The notes under the pieces: model-generated | Databases searched by the model: none | The model's input: the letters and a program-made list of their open reading frames with translations, nothing else | Told to the model about the DNA's origin: nothing | Program-made: the position numbers and the translations under genes | NCBI GenBank assembly: GCA_965224065.1 | Contig: CBDCYF010000005.1 | Span: 2,232,001 to 2,296,000 of the forward strand | Length of the DNA: 64,000 nucleotides | DNA from: JAOTZA01 sp965224065 | Lineage (GTDB): Bacteria; Acidobacteriota; Thermoanaerobaculia; Multivoradales; JAHEKO01 | Direction of reading: 5' to 3' | Shown: positions 16,243 to 24,405 of the stretch, piece by piece | Numbering within the stretch: the stretch's first letter is position 1 | Layout: each line of letters opens with the position of its first letter

Positions 16243-18172
16243 CAAGATCCTCCTGATCCCCGCCCTCGCGGCGCTGATCTTTGTCTTTCTGCTCTTGCTG
16301 GTGCAGAAAGAGCGGCGGCGGTACCAGGCGCTGGTCGAGCAAATCGAGACCGCCTACGTGCCCGCGATCCGTTGGAGCAACACCCAGCTCAACGAGCTCA
16401 ACAAAGTGCAACGCGGGTTCGATCTGGCGGCCTACTTTCTCGACCGCGACGGCGTCCAAGCCAACGACGAACTGCGGTCTGCGTTTGACCGACGCCTGGC
16501 CACGGGGGTGGAGTTCGACGTGCTCCCCGCCGACGCGGTGGAGCGGCTGGGCCGGGATTTCGAGACCTACTACACCCAGACGCGCGCGGTGACGCTGCGT
16601 TTGATCGACGAGGGCGCGAGCCCCGAGCTCGCCCCGGAGCTCGAGTCGTCCACCAACGCCTTCGATCGTGTTCGCGCCCGCCTCAAACGCATCTCGGACG
16701 ATCTCGACGAGGTCATGATCCTCGCTTTTCGCGCCGCCGGGCGCGAGACCGCGGCGACCCGGCAGCGGGTCAACATCCTGACGGCCAGCGGTCTGTTGCT
16801 GCTGGCGGCGCTTTCGCTCCTGGTGCTGCGCGCCATCATCCGTCCTCTCAACCAGGCGGTACGAGCCGCCGACGAGCTGGCACAGGGCAACCTGGATACC
16901 GAGATCCGGGCGACTTCACACGACGAAGCGGGGATGCTCCTGCGCTCTCTCTCCCAGTCGTTTGACTACCTCAAGGGAATGGCGGGAGCCGCGGACTCGA
17001 TCGCCAGCGGCGATCTCACCGCCGAGATCGAGCCACGGTCGGAGAAGGATGTATTTGGCAACGCCTTCCGCAAGATGAGCACCAGCCTGCGCTCAATGAT
17101 CGGAGACCTGAAGACGTCTTCGGATCAGGTGCTCTCCTCCGCCAACCAGATCTCGGTGTCGGCGGTTCAGATCAGCGACGGGGCCGAAAGCCAATCGTCG
17201 GCCACCGAGACCACCTCTTCGACCATGGTCGAGATCGCGACCCAGATCGACAGCGTAGCGCGCTCGATTCACACCCTGGCCAGCAACGTCGAGGAGACCT
17301 CTTCGTCGATCCAGGAGGTCGGGCTCTCTTCGCAGGAGGTCGCCAAGAACACCGACAGTATGCTCACCGCGGTCGAAGAGACCACCGCGACGATCGAGGA
17401 GATGACCGCCTCGATCCAGTCGACCGCCAATAAGGTGAGTGCCGTCGATCAGGTGGCCCGCGATTCGGCGCAGGCCGCCGAGGGCGTCGGCGACAAGCTG
17501 GCCCGCGTTCTGACCGGGATTCGCTCCTCCACCCAGGACATCAGCAAGGTCGTCAAGCTGATCGACGAGATCGCCGATCAGACCAACCTCCTGGCACTCA
17601 ACGCCGCGATCGAGGCGGCGCGGGCCGGGGAGGCGGGGAAGGGCTTTGCGGTGGTGGCCGACGAGGTCAAACTGCTGGCCGAGCAGTCGGCGGACTCGAC
17701 ACAGGAGATCTCGAGTCTCATCGACAGCGTTCAGGAAGACACGGCACGGGCGACCGAGCTGATCGAAGCGGTGGTCAGCGACATCCTCCGGTCGGTGGCG
17801 GAGACCAAGACCCTGGTCGGCGATGTTTCGATCGCCACGCAGGAGCAAACCGGCGGCGCTTCGCAGATTCTGAACGCTTCGAACAACATGCAGAACATCA
17901 CTCGCCAGGTCGCGTACGCCGCCCGCGAGCAGGCGCAAGGGGCGCAGGGAATCCTGTCGGCCGTCGACTCGATGAACCGGATGACCCAAGAGGTTGCCCA
18001 GTCCGGCGGCGAGCAAAAGCGCGGCGGCGACATGGTGGTCCAGGCGGTCGAGCAGATCGCCCGTATCGCCACCTCCAACCTAGAAGCCAGCGGGCAGCTC
18101 TCGAGCGCCACGGTGGATCTAATGAACGAAGCGGCGCGGCTGCAGACCATGGCCGATCGTTTCAGCGTTTGA
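16229..18172 (+). CDS. Methyl-accepting chemotaxis protein
   Basis: A 647-residue receptor. Transmembrane helix 1 spans about residues 8-27 and helix 2 about 185-207, enclosing a helical periplasmic sensor of roughly 155 residues. A HAMP domain follows, with a second HAMP-like stretch (AGAADSIASGDLTAEIE), then the long cytoplasmic coiled coil. The hairpin tip EIADQTNLLALNAAIEAARA and GFAVVADEVKLLAEQS are typical. The C-terminus ends RFSV and lacks a CheR-docking pentapeptide. The ligand is unknown. It is the only receptor in the window and is cotranscribed with cheA and cheW. Confidence 0.93.
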   Translation: MKIRSKILLIPALAALIFVFLLLLVQKERRRYQALVEQIETAYVPAIRWSNTQLNELNKVQRGFDLAAYFLDRDGVQANDELRSAFDRRLATGVEFDVLPADAVERLGRDFETYYTQTRAVTLRLIDEGASPELAPELESSTNAFDRVRARLKRISDDLDEVMILAFRAAGRETAATRQRVNILTASGLLLLAALSLLVLRAIIRPLNQAVRAADELAQGNLDTEIRATSHDEAGMLLRSLSQSFDYLKGMAGAADSIASGDLTAEIEPRSEKDVFGNAFRKMSTSLRSMIGDLKTSSDQVLSSANQISVSAVQISDGAESQSSATETTSSTMVEIATQIDSVARSIHTLASNVEETSSSIQEVGLSSQEVAKNTDSMLTAVEETTATIEEMTASIQSTANKVSAVDQVARDSAQAAEGVGDKLARVLTGIRSSTQDISKVVKLIDEIADQTNLLALNAAIEAARAGEAGKGFAVVADEVKLLAEQSADSTQEISSLIDSVQEDTARATELIEAVVSDILRSVAETKTLVGDVSIATQEQTGGASQILNASNNMQNITRQVAYAAREQAQGAQGILSAVDSMNRMTQEVAQSGGEQKRGGDMVVQAVEQIARIATSNLEASGQLSSATVDLMNEAARLQTMADRFSV

Positions 18173-18191
18173 AAACGAAAGCGACAAAAGA

Positions 18192-20111
18192 ATGAGTGAA
18201 CCCACAACCACGGCCTGGGATGAGGGGATGCGGCTGCTCCGGGAGCTACCGACACTGCCCCTCGAAAGCAGGGAAGCCGTCATCGAGCAGCTCATGCGCA
18301 ACCCCAGCCCCGGCATTCGCGAGCGCGCACTCCGCGTGGGCGCCGCGGTGCTCCGGGAAGAGGCCCTGGTGGCCTATCTCAGGAGCGACTCGGACGCGGT
18401 GCTGCGCAACGCGGCGCTCGAGATCCTCAAAGAGCGCGAAGGAAACAGCTTCCGGCTCGCCACCGACCTCCTGCGGGACGAGGACGACGATGTCGTCCTC
18501 CAGGCGGTGTTGATCCTCGATCACATCAAGGACCCCAGGGCGGTGGAGTCGTTGCGCTCGGTCCTCCACCAAACGGACCCCAACGTCGTCCAGGCGGCCA
18601 TCGTGGCCGTCGGCCATCTCGGTGACGCGCGGGCAATCTCGGACCTGTTGCCGTTTCTCGACTCCGAGCCCTGGCTGCAGCTCGCCGCCGTGCAGGCGCT
18701 GGGCGATCTGCGCTCACCCCAGGCAATCGGCGCGCTCGAGCCCCATCTCACCGACTTGATGGTCGGGCCGTTTGCCGCCGAGGCCATCGCCCAGATCGGG
18801 GGCCCCAAGGCCTTTGCCGCCCTCGCCTCCTACTGGCTCGCGTTTTACGAAAAGCTCGACCCCGAGACCGCGCTCGGCCTGCTGGCTCACACGCTCGAGG
18901 GACTCACCGCGGTACCCGACGAACCGGACGGTCTGAGAATCAGCCTGGCGAGCCGGTTGCGCGATCCCTTCCAGGGGGTACGGGTCTCCGCCGCGCGCTG
19001 TTTGCTCGCCCTGGGCGCGGGCGCCGAGGACGGCGAGGCCCTGAGCTTGCTGGCCGGTGACCACTGCGATCCCGAGGTGCTGCCGAGCTGCCTGGCGCGG
19101 CGGGACGACCTTATAGAGACCCTGCTCGCCAAGCCCGGCATCACCCGTTCCTGGGGGTTCCTGCTGGCCACCCGGTTCCCGGCCGCCGTGGATCCCGCCG
19201 CCATCGCCGCCATCGCCGCCGCGCTCCGCGACCCGCGCCGTCCGGACGCTTTGGCACCAGTGGTTCGCGTCTTGTCCGCCGTGAGCCGGCCCGAGATTCA
19301 CCAGGCGACCATCGATTTCTATCTGAGCTCACCCATCGAGGAGCGCGCGGCACTCGCCCCGGTCTTCGAGAGCCGACGCGACGAGCTGGGAGCCGTGGTG
19401 AGCACGCGCGACGACATCAACGGAGCGGACCGGTTGGTCCTGGAGGCTGTGCTCGGCGGCGAACCGGGGCAGGTCGTCAAGGGAATCCTGGCCCAATCGC
19501 CGGAAGAACGACTCCGTACCGTTTCCCAGCTGACCGGCCGGAACGAGATTTTGCGCCGGCTCCCGTGGGAAGAATGGCTACAGGAGCGAACGGAAGGCTG
19601 GGGTGAAGTCGTGTGCAAGGCGGCCGTCGACTCCGGGCTCCGGGAACTGCTGCCGACCCTGCGCCGGCTTCTCGCCGAGCATCGCGATGCCGACTATGTG
19701 CGGGCCCTGGGCGCGCTCGAAGACCGCGAGAGCGTGCCGGCGTTTCTGGCACTGCTCGAGGACGAGACGGCTCCCAAGCTGCTCGAACCGGTGGTCATCG
19801 AGAGTCTCGGCCGCATTGGTGGCCCTGAGGCCCGCAAGGCCCTGCGCGACCTCGCGTCGTCGGACAACGAGGTCACCGCGCGGCTCGCCTACAAGGCGTT
19901 GGCCCGCTGCGCCGCGCACGAGGACGATGCCTTCTTCCGCGACGCGGTCGCTCACCCGGATTGGTACGTCCGGCTCGCAGCCGTTGAAGTTCTGGGCCGG
20001 TTTGTGTGTCCCGAAAATCTCGACGCTCTGTCCCGACTGGCCGCGGATCCGGTGGCTCTGGTGGCGCGCCGGGGGCTCACCGCGATCCGTGAGGAGGGTG
20101 CCGCGGCTTGA
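18192..20111 (+). CDS. HEAT-repeat (PBS-lyase type) protein in the che operon
   Basis: A 639-residue soluble protein made mostly of 30-residue helical repeats, for example ILDHIKDPRAVESLRSVL, VGHLGDARAISDLLPFL and ALGDLRSPQAIGALEPHL in the first 180 residues and again in the last 170 (LGRIGGPEARKALRDLA). The middle is more divergent. Such repeats form protein-binding solenoids. It lies 19 bases after the receptor gene and overlaps cheR, so it is an integral member of the operon, perhaps a scaffold or adaptor for the array. The specific role is unknown; HEAT proteins occur in some myxobacterial and cyanobacterial chemosensory clusters. Confidence 0.85.
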   Translation: MSEPTTTAWDEGMRLLRELPTLPLESREAVIEQLMRNPSPGIRERALRVGAAVLREEALVAYLRSDSDAVLRNAALEILKEREGNSFRLATDLLRDEDDDVVLQAVLILDHIKDPRAVESLRSVLHQTDPNVVQAAIVAVGHLGDARAISDLLPFLDSEPWLQLAAVQALGDLRSPQAIGALEPHLTDLMVGPFAAEAIAQIGGPKAFAALASYWLAFYEKLDPETALGLLAHTLEGLTAVPDEPDGLRISLASRLRDPFQGVRVSAARCLLALGAGAEDGEALSLLAGDHCDPEVLPSCLARRDDLIETLLAKPGITRSWGFLLATRFPAAVDPAAIAAIAAALRDPRRPDALAPVVRVLSAVSRPEIHQATIDFYLSSPIEERAALAPVFESRRDELGAVVSTRDDINGADRLVLEAVLGGEPGQVVKGILAQSPEERLRTVSQLTGRNEILRRLPWEEWLQERTEGWGEVVCKAAVDSGLRELLPTLRRLLAEHRDADYVRALGALEDRESVPAFLALLEDETAPKLLEPVVIESLGRIGGPEARKALRDLASSDNEVTARLAYKALARCAAHEDDAFFRDAVAHPDWYVRLAAVEVLGRFVCPENLDALSRLAADPVALVARRGLTAIREEGAAA

Positions 20112-20941
20112 ACGGCCACGTGCGCCCGCTCGCACCCGAGGAGCATCAGCTCCTCAACGAGGTGATCTCCGATCATCTGGGTGTCGCCTTCCCCGAGGAG
20201 AAGCGCCAGACCCTGGAGAACAAACTGCTACCGCGTCTCAAGGCTCTCAAGCTGACGCGGTTTCTGGACTACTACCTGATCCTCCAGTACGACCTCGACT
20301 CCGAGATCGAAGAGCTCGCACAGCAAGTCACCAACAACGAGACCTATTTTTTCCGCGAGATGTTCCACTTCGACGCGCTGTTCGAGAACGGCCTCGACAA
20401 GCTCGGCGCCTCCGGCCTCGGCCGGCCGTTGCGCGTGCTGTGCGCCGGCTGCTCCTCCGGCGAGGAGCCCTTCACCCTGAGCATCCTCGCCCGCGAGCAC
20501 GCGCACAACGGTCTTTCCAGAGGCGTCGAGATCGATGCCTTTGACATCGACCGCGGGCAGCTCCAACGGGCCGAGGAGGCGTCCTATGGCCCCAGGTCGC
20601 TACGGGCCGCCAGCGAATCACAGATCCGTCAGTACTTCGGGCGTACCGGCTCGGAGCTCTACGAGCTGAACTCACGTTATCGAAACGACGTGTCCTTCTG
20701 TTACGGAAACATCCTCGATACCTCGACCTACCCCCCGCGGACACAGTACGACATCATCTTCTGCCGCAACGTGCTGATCTACTTCTCCGAGGAGGCGATC
20801 CATCGCACCCTGGAGAACTTCGCGCGCAAGCTCCGCCCCGGAGGAATCCTCTTTCTCGGCCACTCGGAGTCCATCATCGGGGTTTCACCCAGCTTCGAAG
20901 CCATCCGGCTCGCCCGCTGTATCGCCTATCGCCGTGTCTGA
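20108..20941 (+). CDS. cheR: Chemotaxis protein methyltransferase CheR
   Basis: A 277-residue methyltransferase using S-adenosylmethionine to methylate receptor glutamates. The start is TTG 20108, overlapping the stop of the HEAT gene (TTGA) with GAGGAGGG upstream. The helical N-terminal domain (to about 75) leads into NNETYFFRE, the cofactor motif LCAGCSSGEEPFT, and NVLIYFSEEAIHRTL near the end. No TPR extension is present. It works against the CheB encoded next, with which it overlaps by eight bases. Confidence 0.93.
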   Translation: MNGHVRPLAPEEHQLLNEVISDHLGVAFPEEKRQTLENKLLPRLKALKLTRFLDYYLILQYDLDSEIEELAQQVTNNETYFFREMFHFDALFENGLDKLGASGLGRPLRVLCAGCSSGEEPFTLSILAREHAHNGLSRGVEIDAFDIDRGQLQRAEEASYGPRSLRAASESQIRQYFGRTGSELYELNSRYRNDVSFCYGNILDTSTYPPRTQYDIIFCRNVLIYFSEEAIHRTLENFARKLRPGGILFLGHSESIIGVSPSFEAIRLARCIAYRRV

Positions 20942-22037
20942 CGACCGGCGCGACAAGCGCGTCATCCGCGTTGCCATCGTGGATGACTCGTCCTTTGTTC
21001 GAAAGGCGTTGGTGCGGATTCTGTCCCGCGATGCCCGGCTCGAAGTGGCGGGCACCGCCGCTTCGGGCGAGGAGCTGCTCGACAACCTGGACGCCTGGCG
21101 ACCCGACGTCATCACGCTCGACATCGCCATGCCGGGGATGGGGGGCCTCGCCACTCTCGACCACATTCAAGAACGGCGCCCGACCCCCGTGGTGGTGCTC
21201 TCCACCCACACCGGCCAGAACGCGCCGCTGACGATCGAAGCCCTGCACCGGGGGGCGCTCGATTTCATCAACAAGAAGAGTTACTCGCTGGTCGATTTCC
21301 AAGCCCTGGGCGCGGTCCTGATCGACAAACTCCTCCAGGTGGCCGGAGTCGTCGTTCCCGAGCCGCAGCCACCCAGCCGGCCGGCCCGAAGGGATCCCAG
21401 GCCCACCGTAGCCTCCTCCGACGCGGAAGCGCCCGACGACCCCCGGGGCGGTAACCGCGAGAGTGCTTTTGGGGCCATCCTGGTCGGCGCCTCGACCGGC
21501 GGCCCGCTGGCGATCCAGAGAGTCCTGGAGGATCTCGGCAACGATCTGCCCGTACCGGTGGTCATCATCCAGCACATGCCCGAAGGCTTTACCGCTCACT
21601 TCGCCGAACGTTTGAACGCGCACCTGCCGCTTCCGGTGCGAGAGGCCACAGATCGCGAGCCCCTGCTGGCGGGCACGGCCTATGTGGCTCCCGCGGGCCG
21701 GGACCTCGAGGTCGTCGAGCGTCAGGACCGGCTCGAGACGCGGCTCCGCGAACGCTCCCCCGACGCCAGGCACTGCCCGTCGATCGACCGCCTTTTCTCC
21801 TCGGCTGCAGACGCCCTGGGGTCCAAGGCGGTGGCCGCGGTGCTGACCGGCATGGGGCGCGACGGCGCCGAAGGGCTGGCCCAGCTCGCCCGGCAAGGCG
21901 CTCACACCCTGGCCCAGGACGAAGCGACCTCCGTGGTCTACGGTATGCCCCGCGCCGCGGCCGAGCTCCAGGCTGCCCGCGAGATCCTGCCGATCGAGGA
22001 GATCGGCCCCCGCGCACGCGGCCTGGTGCACAGCTAG
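20934..22037 (+). CDS. cheB: Chemotaxis response regulator methylesterase CheB
   Basis: A 367-residue two-domain protein from GTG 20934. The receiver has the acidic pair in VDDSS and the phosphorylated Asp in TLDIAMPGMGG, with K-K in INKKS. After a proline-rich linker the methylesterase domain carries the catalytic triad: Ser in GASTGGP, His in IIQHMPEGFT and Asp in GMGRDGAEG. It removes receptor methyl groups and closes the adaptation loop. It is the last gene of the run; 160 bases follow before the next gene. Confidence 0.93.
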   Translation: MSDDRRDKRVIRVAIVDDSSFVRKALVRILSRDARLEVAGTAASGEELLDNLDAWRPDVITLDIAMPGMGGLATLDHIQERRPTPVVVLSTHTGQNAPLTIEALHRGALDFINKKSYSLVDFQALGAVLIDKLLQVAGVVVPEPQPPSRPARRDPRPTVASSDAEAPDDPRGGNRESAFGAILVGASTGGPLAIQRVLEDLGNDLPVPVVIIQHMPEGFTAHFAERLNAHLPLPVREATDREPLLAGTAYVAPAGRDLEVVERQDRLETRLRERSPDARHCPSIDRLFSSAADALGSKAVAAVLTGMGRDGAEGLAQLARQGAHTLAQDEATSVVYGMPRAAAELQAAREILPIEEIGPRARGLVHS

Positions 22038-22153
22038 CCGGACCTTCCGCCGATCAGACCGGCGGCCACTCGGGAATAAACGTGCAGGTCCACAGCTCGT
22101 GCCCCTGGGGGAACTGACAGGCGGAGCGCAACCGGCCTTCATCTTGCGTTCAT

Positions 22154-22167
22154 CTAGGATTCCCTAG
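22154..22167 (+). promoter_or_regulatory. Palindrome upstream of the degenerate-receiver gene
   Basis: CTAGG-ATTC-CCTAG is a perfect inverted repeat 30 bases before the GTG start at 22197, overlapping a weak promoter-like TTGCGT (22144-22149) and TAGTCT (22165-22170). It could be an operator. The rest of the 22038-22196 gap shows a short minus-strand frame but nothing firm. Confidence 0.3.
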
Positions 22168-22196
22168 TCTGGCGCGCGTTAAGGGAAACTCGCATC

Positions 22197-23102
22197 GTGA
22201 GCCGCAAAAAGACCATCCTGTTGATCGAAGACAACCCCGATCTGCGCGACGCGATCGGCGACGCCCTGCGAAGCCTCGATCACAAAGTTCTCGTTGCGGC
22301 CAGCGAGGCGTCGGCCCTGGAGATGGCCCGGGACGGACTCGTCGATCTGATGGTCGTCAATGCCTACCCCGCCCACGGACGTGGTCTCGAGACGGTCGAT
22401 CGGGTCCGCCGGCACTTACCCGGTACTCCCGCGGTCCTGGTGTCGGGTTTTGGCGACGACGACAACCTGCGGCGGCGGGTCGCAAGCGGCGACGTGGCGT
22501 TTCTCGCCATTCCGTTTTCCATCGACGGCTTGGCGGCGGCGATCGACCGATGCCTCGACGCGCGTCGTGGTCCCGTCCCGCTCGAGGAAGCACCGGACAA
22601 AACGGTGGCACCGGTGGTCGACCCTGAAACAACCCAGCCGCCCCGGCGCTGGCGCCTGCAGCCCGTTCTCGCGGCCGCAGCCGGCCTGACCCTGGCGCTC
22701 GGGTTGGTCTTCCGCTTTGGGACTGGGACCCCGGAACTGCCGGCGCCCGACCCACAGAGCGCCCATCGCGGCTCCACGATCCAACTGCTGGAGCCGATCG
22801 GCGAGATCGCCGCCGCGCCCGCCCGATTGACATGGACCGGGGTTCCGGACGCTTCCCGATACAAAGTCGTCTTGGAGACCGTCGACCAGACCGTGTTGTG
22901 GGAGACCGAGACCGGGGACACCTCCGTCGAGGTACCGGTATGGCTCTCCGACCGACTTCACCCGTCTGTTACCTACTACTGGCACGTCGTGGGTTTTGGA
23001 GACGGTCTCTCTCCCCTCGGTACCTCGAGCTCCGTGGCCTTTTTTGCCAGGCCGGAACCACAAGATCATCCGAGCCCCATGGGGCTCACCCAAGGAGCCT
23101 GA
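22197..23102 (+). CDS. Degenerate receiver fused to a membrane helix and Fn3-like exterior domain
   Basis: A 301-residue protein from GTG 22197 with AAGGGA upstream. Residues 1-125 fold as a response-regulator receiver and keep the Glu11-Asp12 pocket, but the phospho-acceptor is Asn55 (VVNAYP) and the lysine position is Ile105 (AIPF), so it should not be phosphorylated. A single helix at about 157-177 follows, then about 120 residues with an Fn3-like pattern (ARLTWTGVPDASRYKVVLE, VTYYWHV). The receiver would be cytoplasmic and the Fn3-like part outside. The next gene starts four bases later, so they form one unit. Confidence 0.75.
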   Translation: MSRKKTILLIEDNPDLRDAIGDALRSLDHKVLVAASEASALEMARDGLVDLMVVNAYPAHGRGLETVDRVRRHLPGTPAVLVSGFGDDDNLRRRVASGDVAFLAIPFSIDGLAAAIDRCLDARRGPVPLEEAPDKTVAPVVDPETTQPPRRWRLQPVLAAAAGLTLALGLVFRFGTGTPELPAPDPQSAHRGSTIQLLEPIGEIAAAPARLTWTGVPDASRYKVVLETVDQTVLWETETGDTSVEVPVWLSDRLHPSVTYYWHVVGFGDGLSPLGTSSSVAFFARPEPQDHPSPMGLTQGA

Positions 23103-23106
23103 AACG

Positions 23107-24399
23107 ATGAACACAAAAACACGCAGCACACCGACTCGAATCTTCACCGCCACGACCCTCGGTCTCTTTCTTGTGGCCGTTCTGCTTCTCCTCGGTCAGC
23201 CCGCGAGCGGACGCGACCAACTGACCCTGAGGGTCAACGACCTCGAGGGACCACCCGGTGGCCGTGTGGCCGTCGTCGTGCGGACATACTCCTCGCGAGC
23301 GCTGGGACAAGGACAGATCTGCTTTCGCGCGGCCCGTCTGGCCAAGTCGTCGGCCGCTCTCGGGCCGTTCGCCCGGCTCGAGGGCTACCGCGTGTTCGGC
23401 AAGGGCTCGGTCGCGTCTTCCGCCTCGCTCCGGGATGAAGCCGGCGGCCAGACGATCCTCCTTCATTTCTCCTCGGAATCGGGCCGAGTCAACCGCAACG
23501 ACGGGCCCCTGGCGGTCCTCTACTTTCGTCTCCGCGAGGACGTCGGTCACCGCCAATCGTTCCAGGTGCGGGTGGATCCGGCAGACACGATGCTCTTTGG
23601 CGCCGACGGTGAGGCCATCGCGGTTGAATCCAAGCCCGGCACACTCGAAGTCCGCCGCCGTTTCGAGGAGCCGCGGGTGACCCCCGACGGCGACACCGTG
23701 CGCCCGGGAGACCGCGTCCGGCTTGGTGTCGAGTCTTTCGAGCCGTTCGCTATCGCCAGCGGTCAGGTCGGCCTACGCTACGACCCCGACGTCGTCGTCG
23801 GGTCACCCAAGGTGAAGATGGACCGGCGCCACGGCAAGCGCAGAATGAGCGCCGACACCTCGACGCCGGGTCTGGTTGTGGTCCAGTTCGAGGCCAAGCG
23901 TGGCGTTCTCAACGAGGTCCCGGGAAAGTTCATCGAGATTCGCCTGCGGACCTCCCGCGACGTGGAGCCGGGGACCGTGACCAAGCTCACCTTCGACCCG
24001 TCGCTGACCTTTTTCGTGACTCCCGAAGGAGACATCCGTCCGGTCGAGCTGGGTGAGAAGACTCTGACCTTTGTGGCGCGCTCGGGGCGCGGCAACGATT
24101 CGGATTCCGACAGCGACACCGACGATGACTCTGATTCCGATTCGGACTCGGATAGCGACACGGACGACGACTCCGACTCCGAGGACGATTCGGACGGTGA
24201 CACCGACGATGATTCCGATAGCGAAGACGACTCAGACGGTGACACCGACGGCGACTCGGACAGCGACACGGATGACGACTCGGACTCCGAGGACGATTCG
24301 GACGGTGACACCGACGGCGACTCGGACAGCGAAGATGACTCCGATGACTCCGATGACGACTCCGACGATTCGGACGAAGATTCCGGAGGTAGCGGCTAG
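23107..24399 (+). CDS. Secreted cohesin-like protein with Asp/Ser repeat tail
   Basis: A 430-residue protein from ATG 23107, with GGAG upstream. A signal peptide (to about residue 37, ending PASG) is followed by two cohesin-like beta domains (about 38-190 and 195-325; the second has GDRVRLGVESFEPFAIASG and GLRYDPDVVV). Residues from about 331 to 424 are almost only Asp, Ser, Thr, Glu and Gly in DSDSDT/DDDSDSED patterns, encoded by imperfect DNA repeats. The tail ends in SGGSG with no LPxTG or membrane anchor. It resembles calcium-binding or surface stalk regions. It may bind ions or a partner on the cell surface; function is inferred. Confidence 0.75.
   Translation: MNTKTRSTPTRIFTATTLGLFLVAVLLLLGQPASGRDQLTLRVNDLEGPPGGRVAVVVRTYSSRALGQGQICFRAARLAKSSAALGPFARLEGYRVFGKGSVASSASLRDEAGGQTILLHFSSESGRVNRNDGPLAVLYFRLREDVGHRQSFQVRVDPADTMLFGADGEAIAVESKPGTLEVRRRFEEPRVTPDGDTVRPGDRVRLGVESFEPFAIASGQVGLRYDPDVVVGSPKVKMDRRHGKRRMSADTSTPGLVVVQFEAKRGVLNEVPGKFIEIRLRTSRDVEPGTVTKLTFDPSLTFFVTPEGDIRPVELGEKTLTFVARSGRGNDSDSDSDTDDDSDSDSDSDSDTDDDSDSEDDSDGDTDDDSDSEDDSDGDTDGDSDSDTDDDSDSEDDSDGDTDGDSDSEDDSDDSDDDSDDSDEDSGGSG
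24096..24380 (+). repeat. Coding repeat for the Asp/Ser tail
   Basis: Short GA(C/T)TC(G/C/T)GA units repeat throughout, and a block of about 33 bases coding for DSEDDSDGDTD occurs at roughly 24174 and again near 24282. The repeats stay in frame with the protein, so they can change length by slippage without breaking it. Confidence 0.8.
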
Positions 24400-24405
24400 C
24401 CGGAT

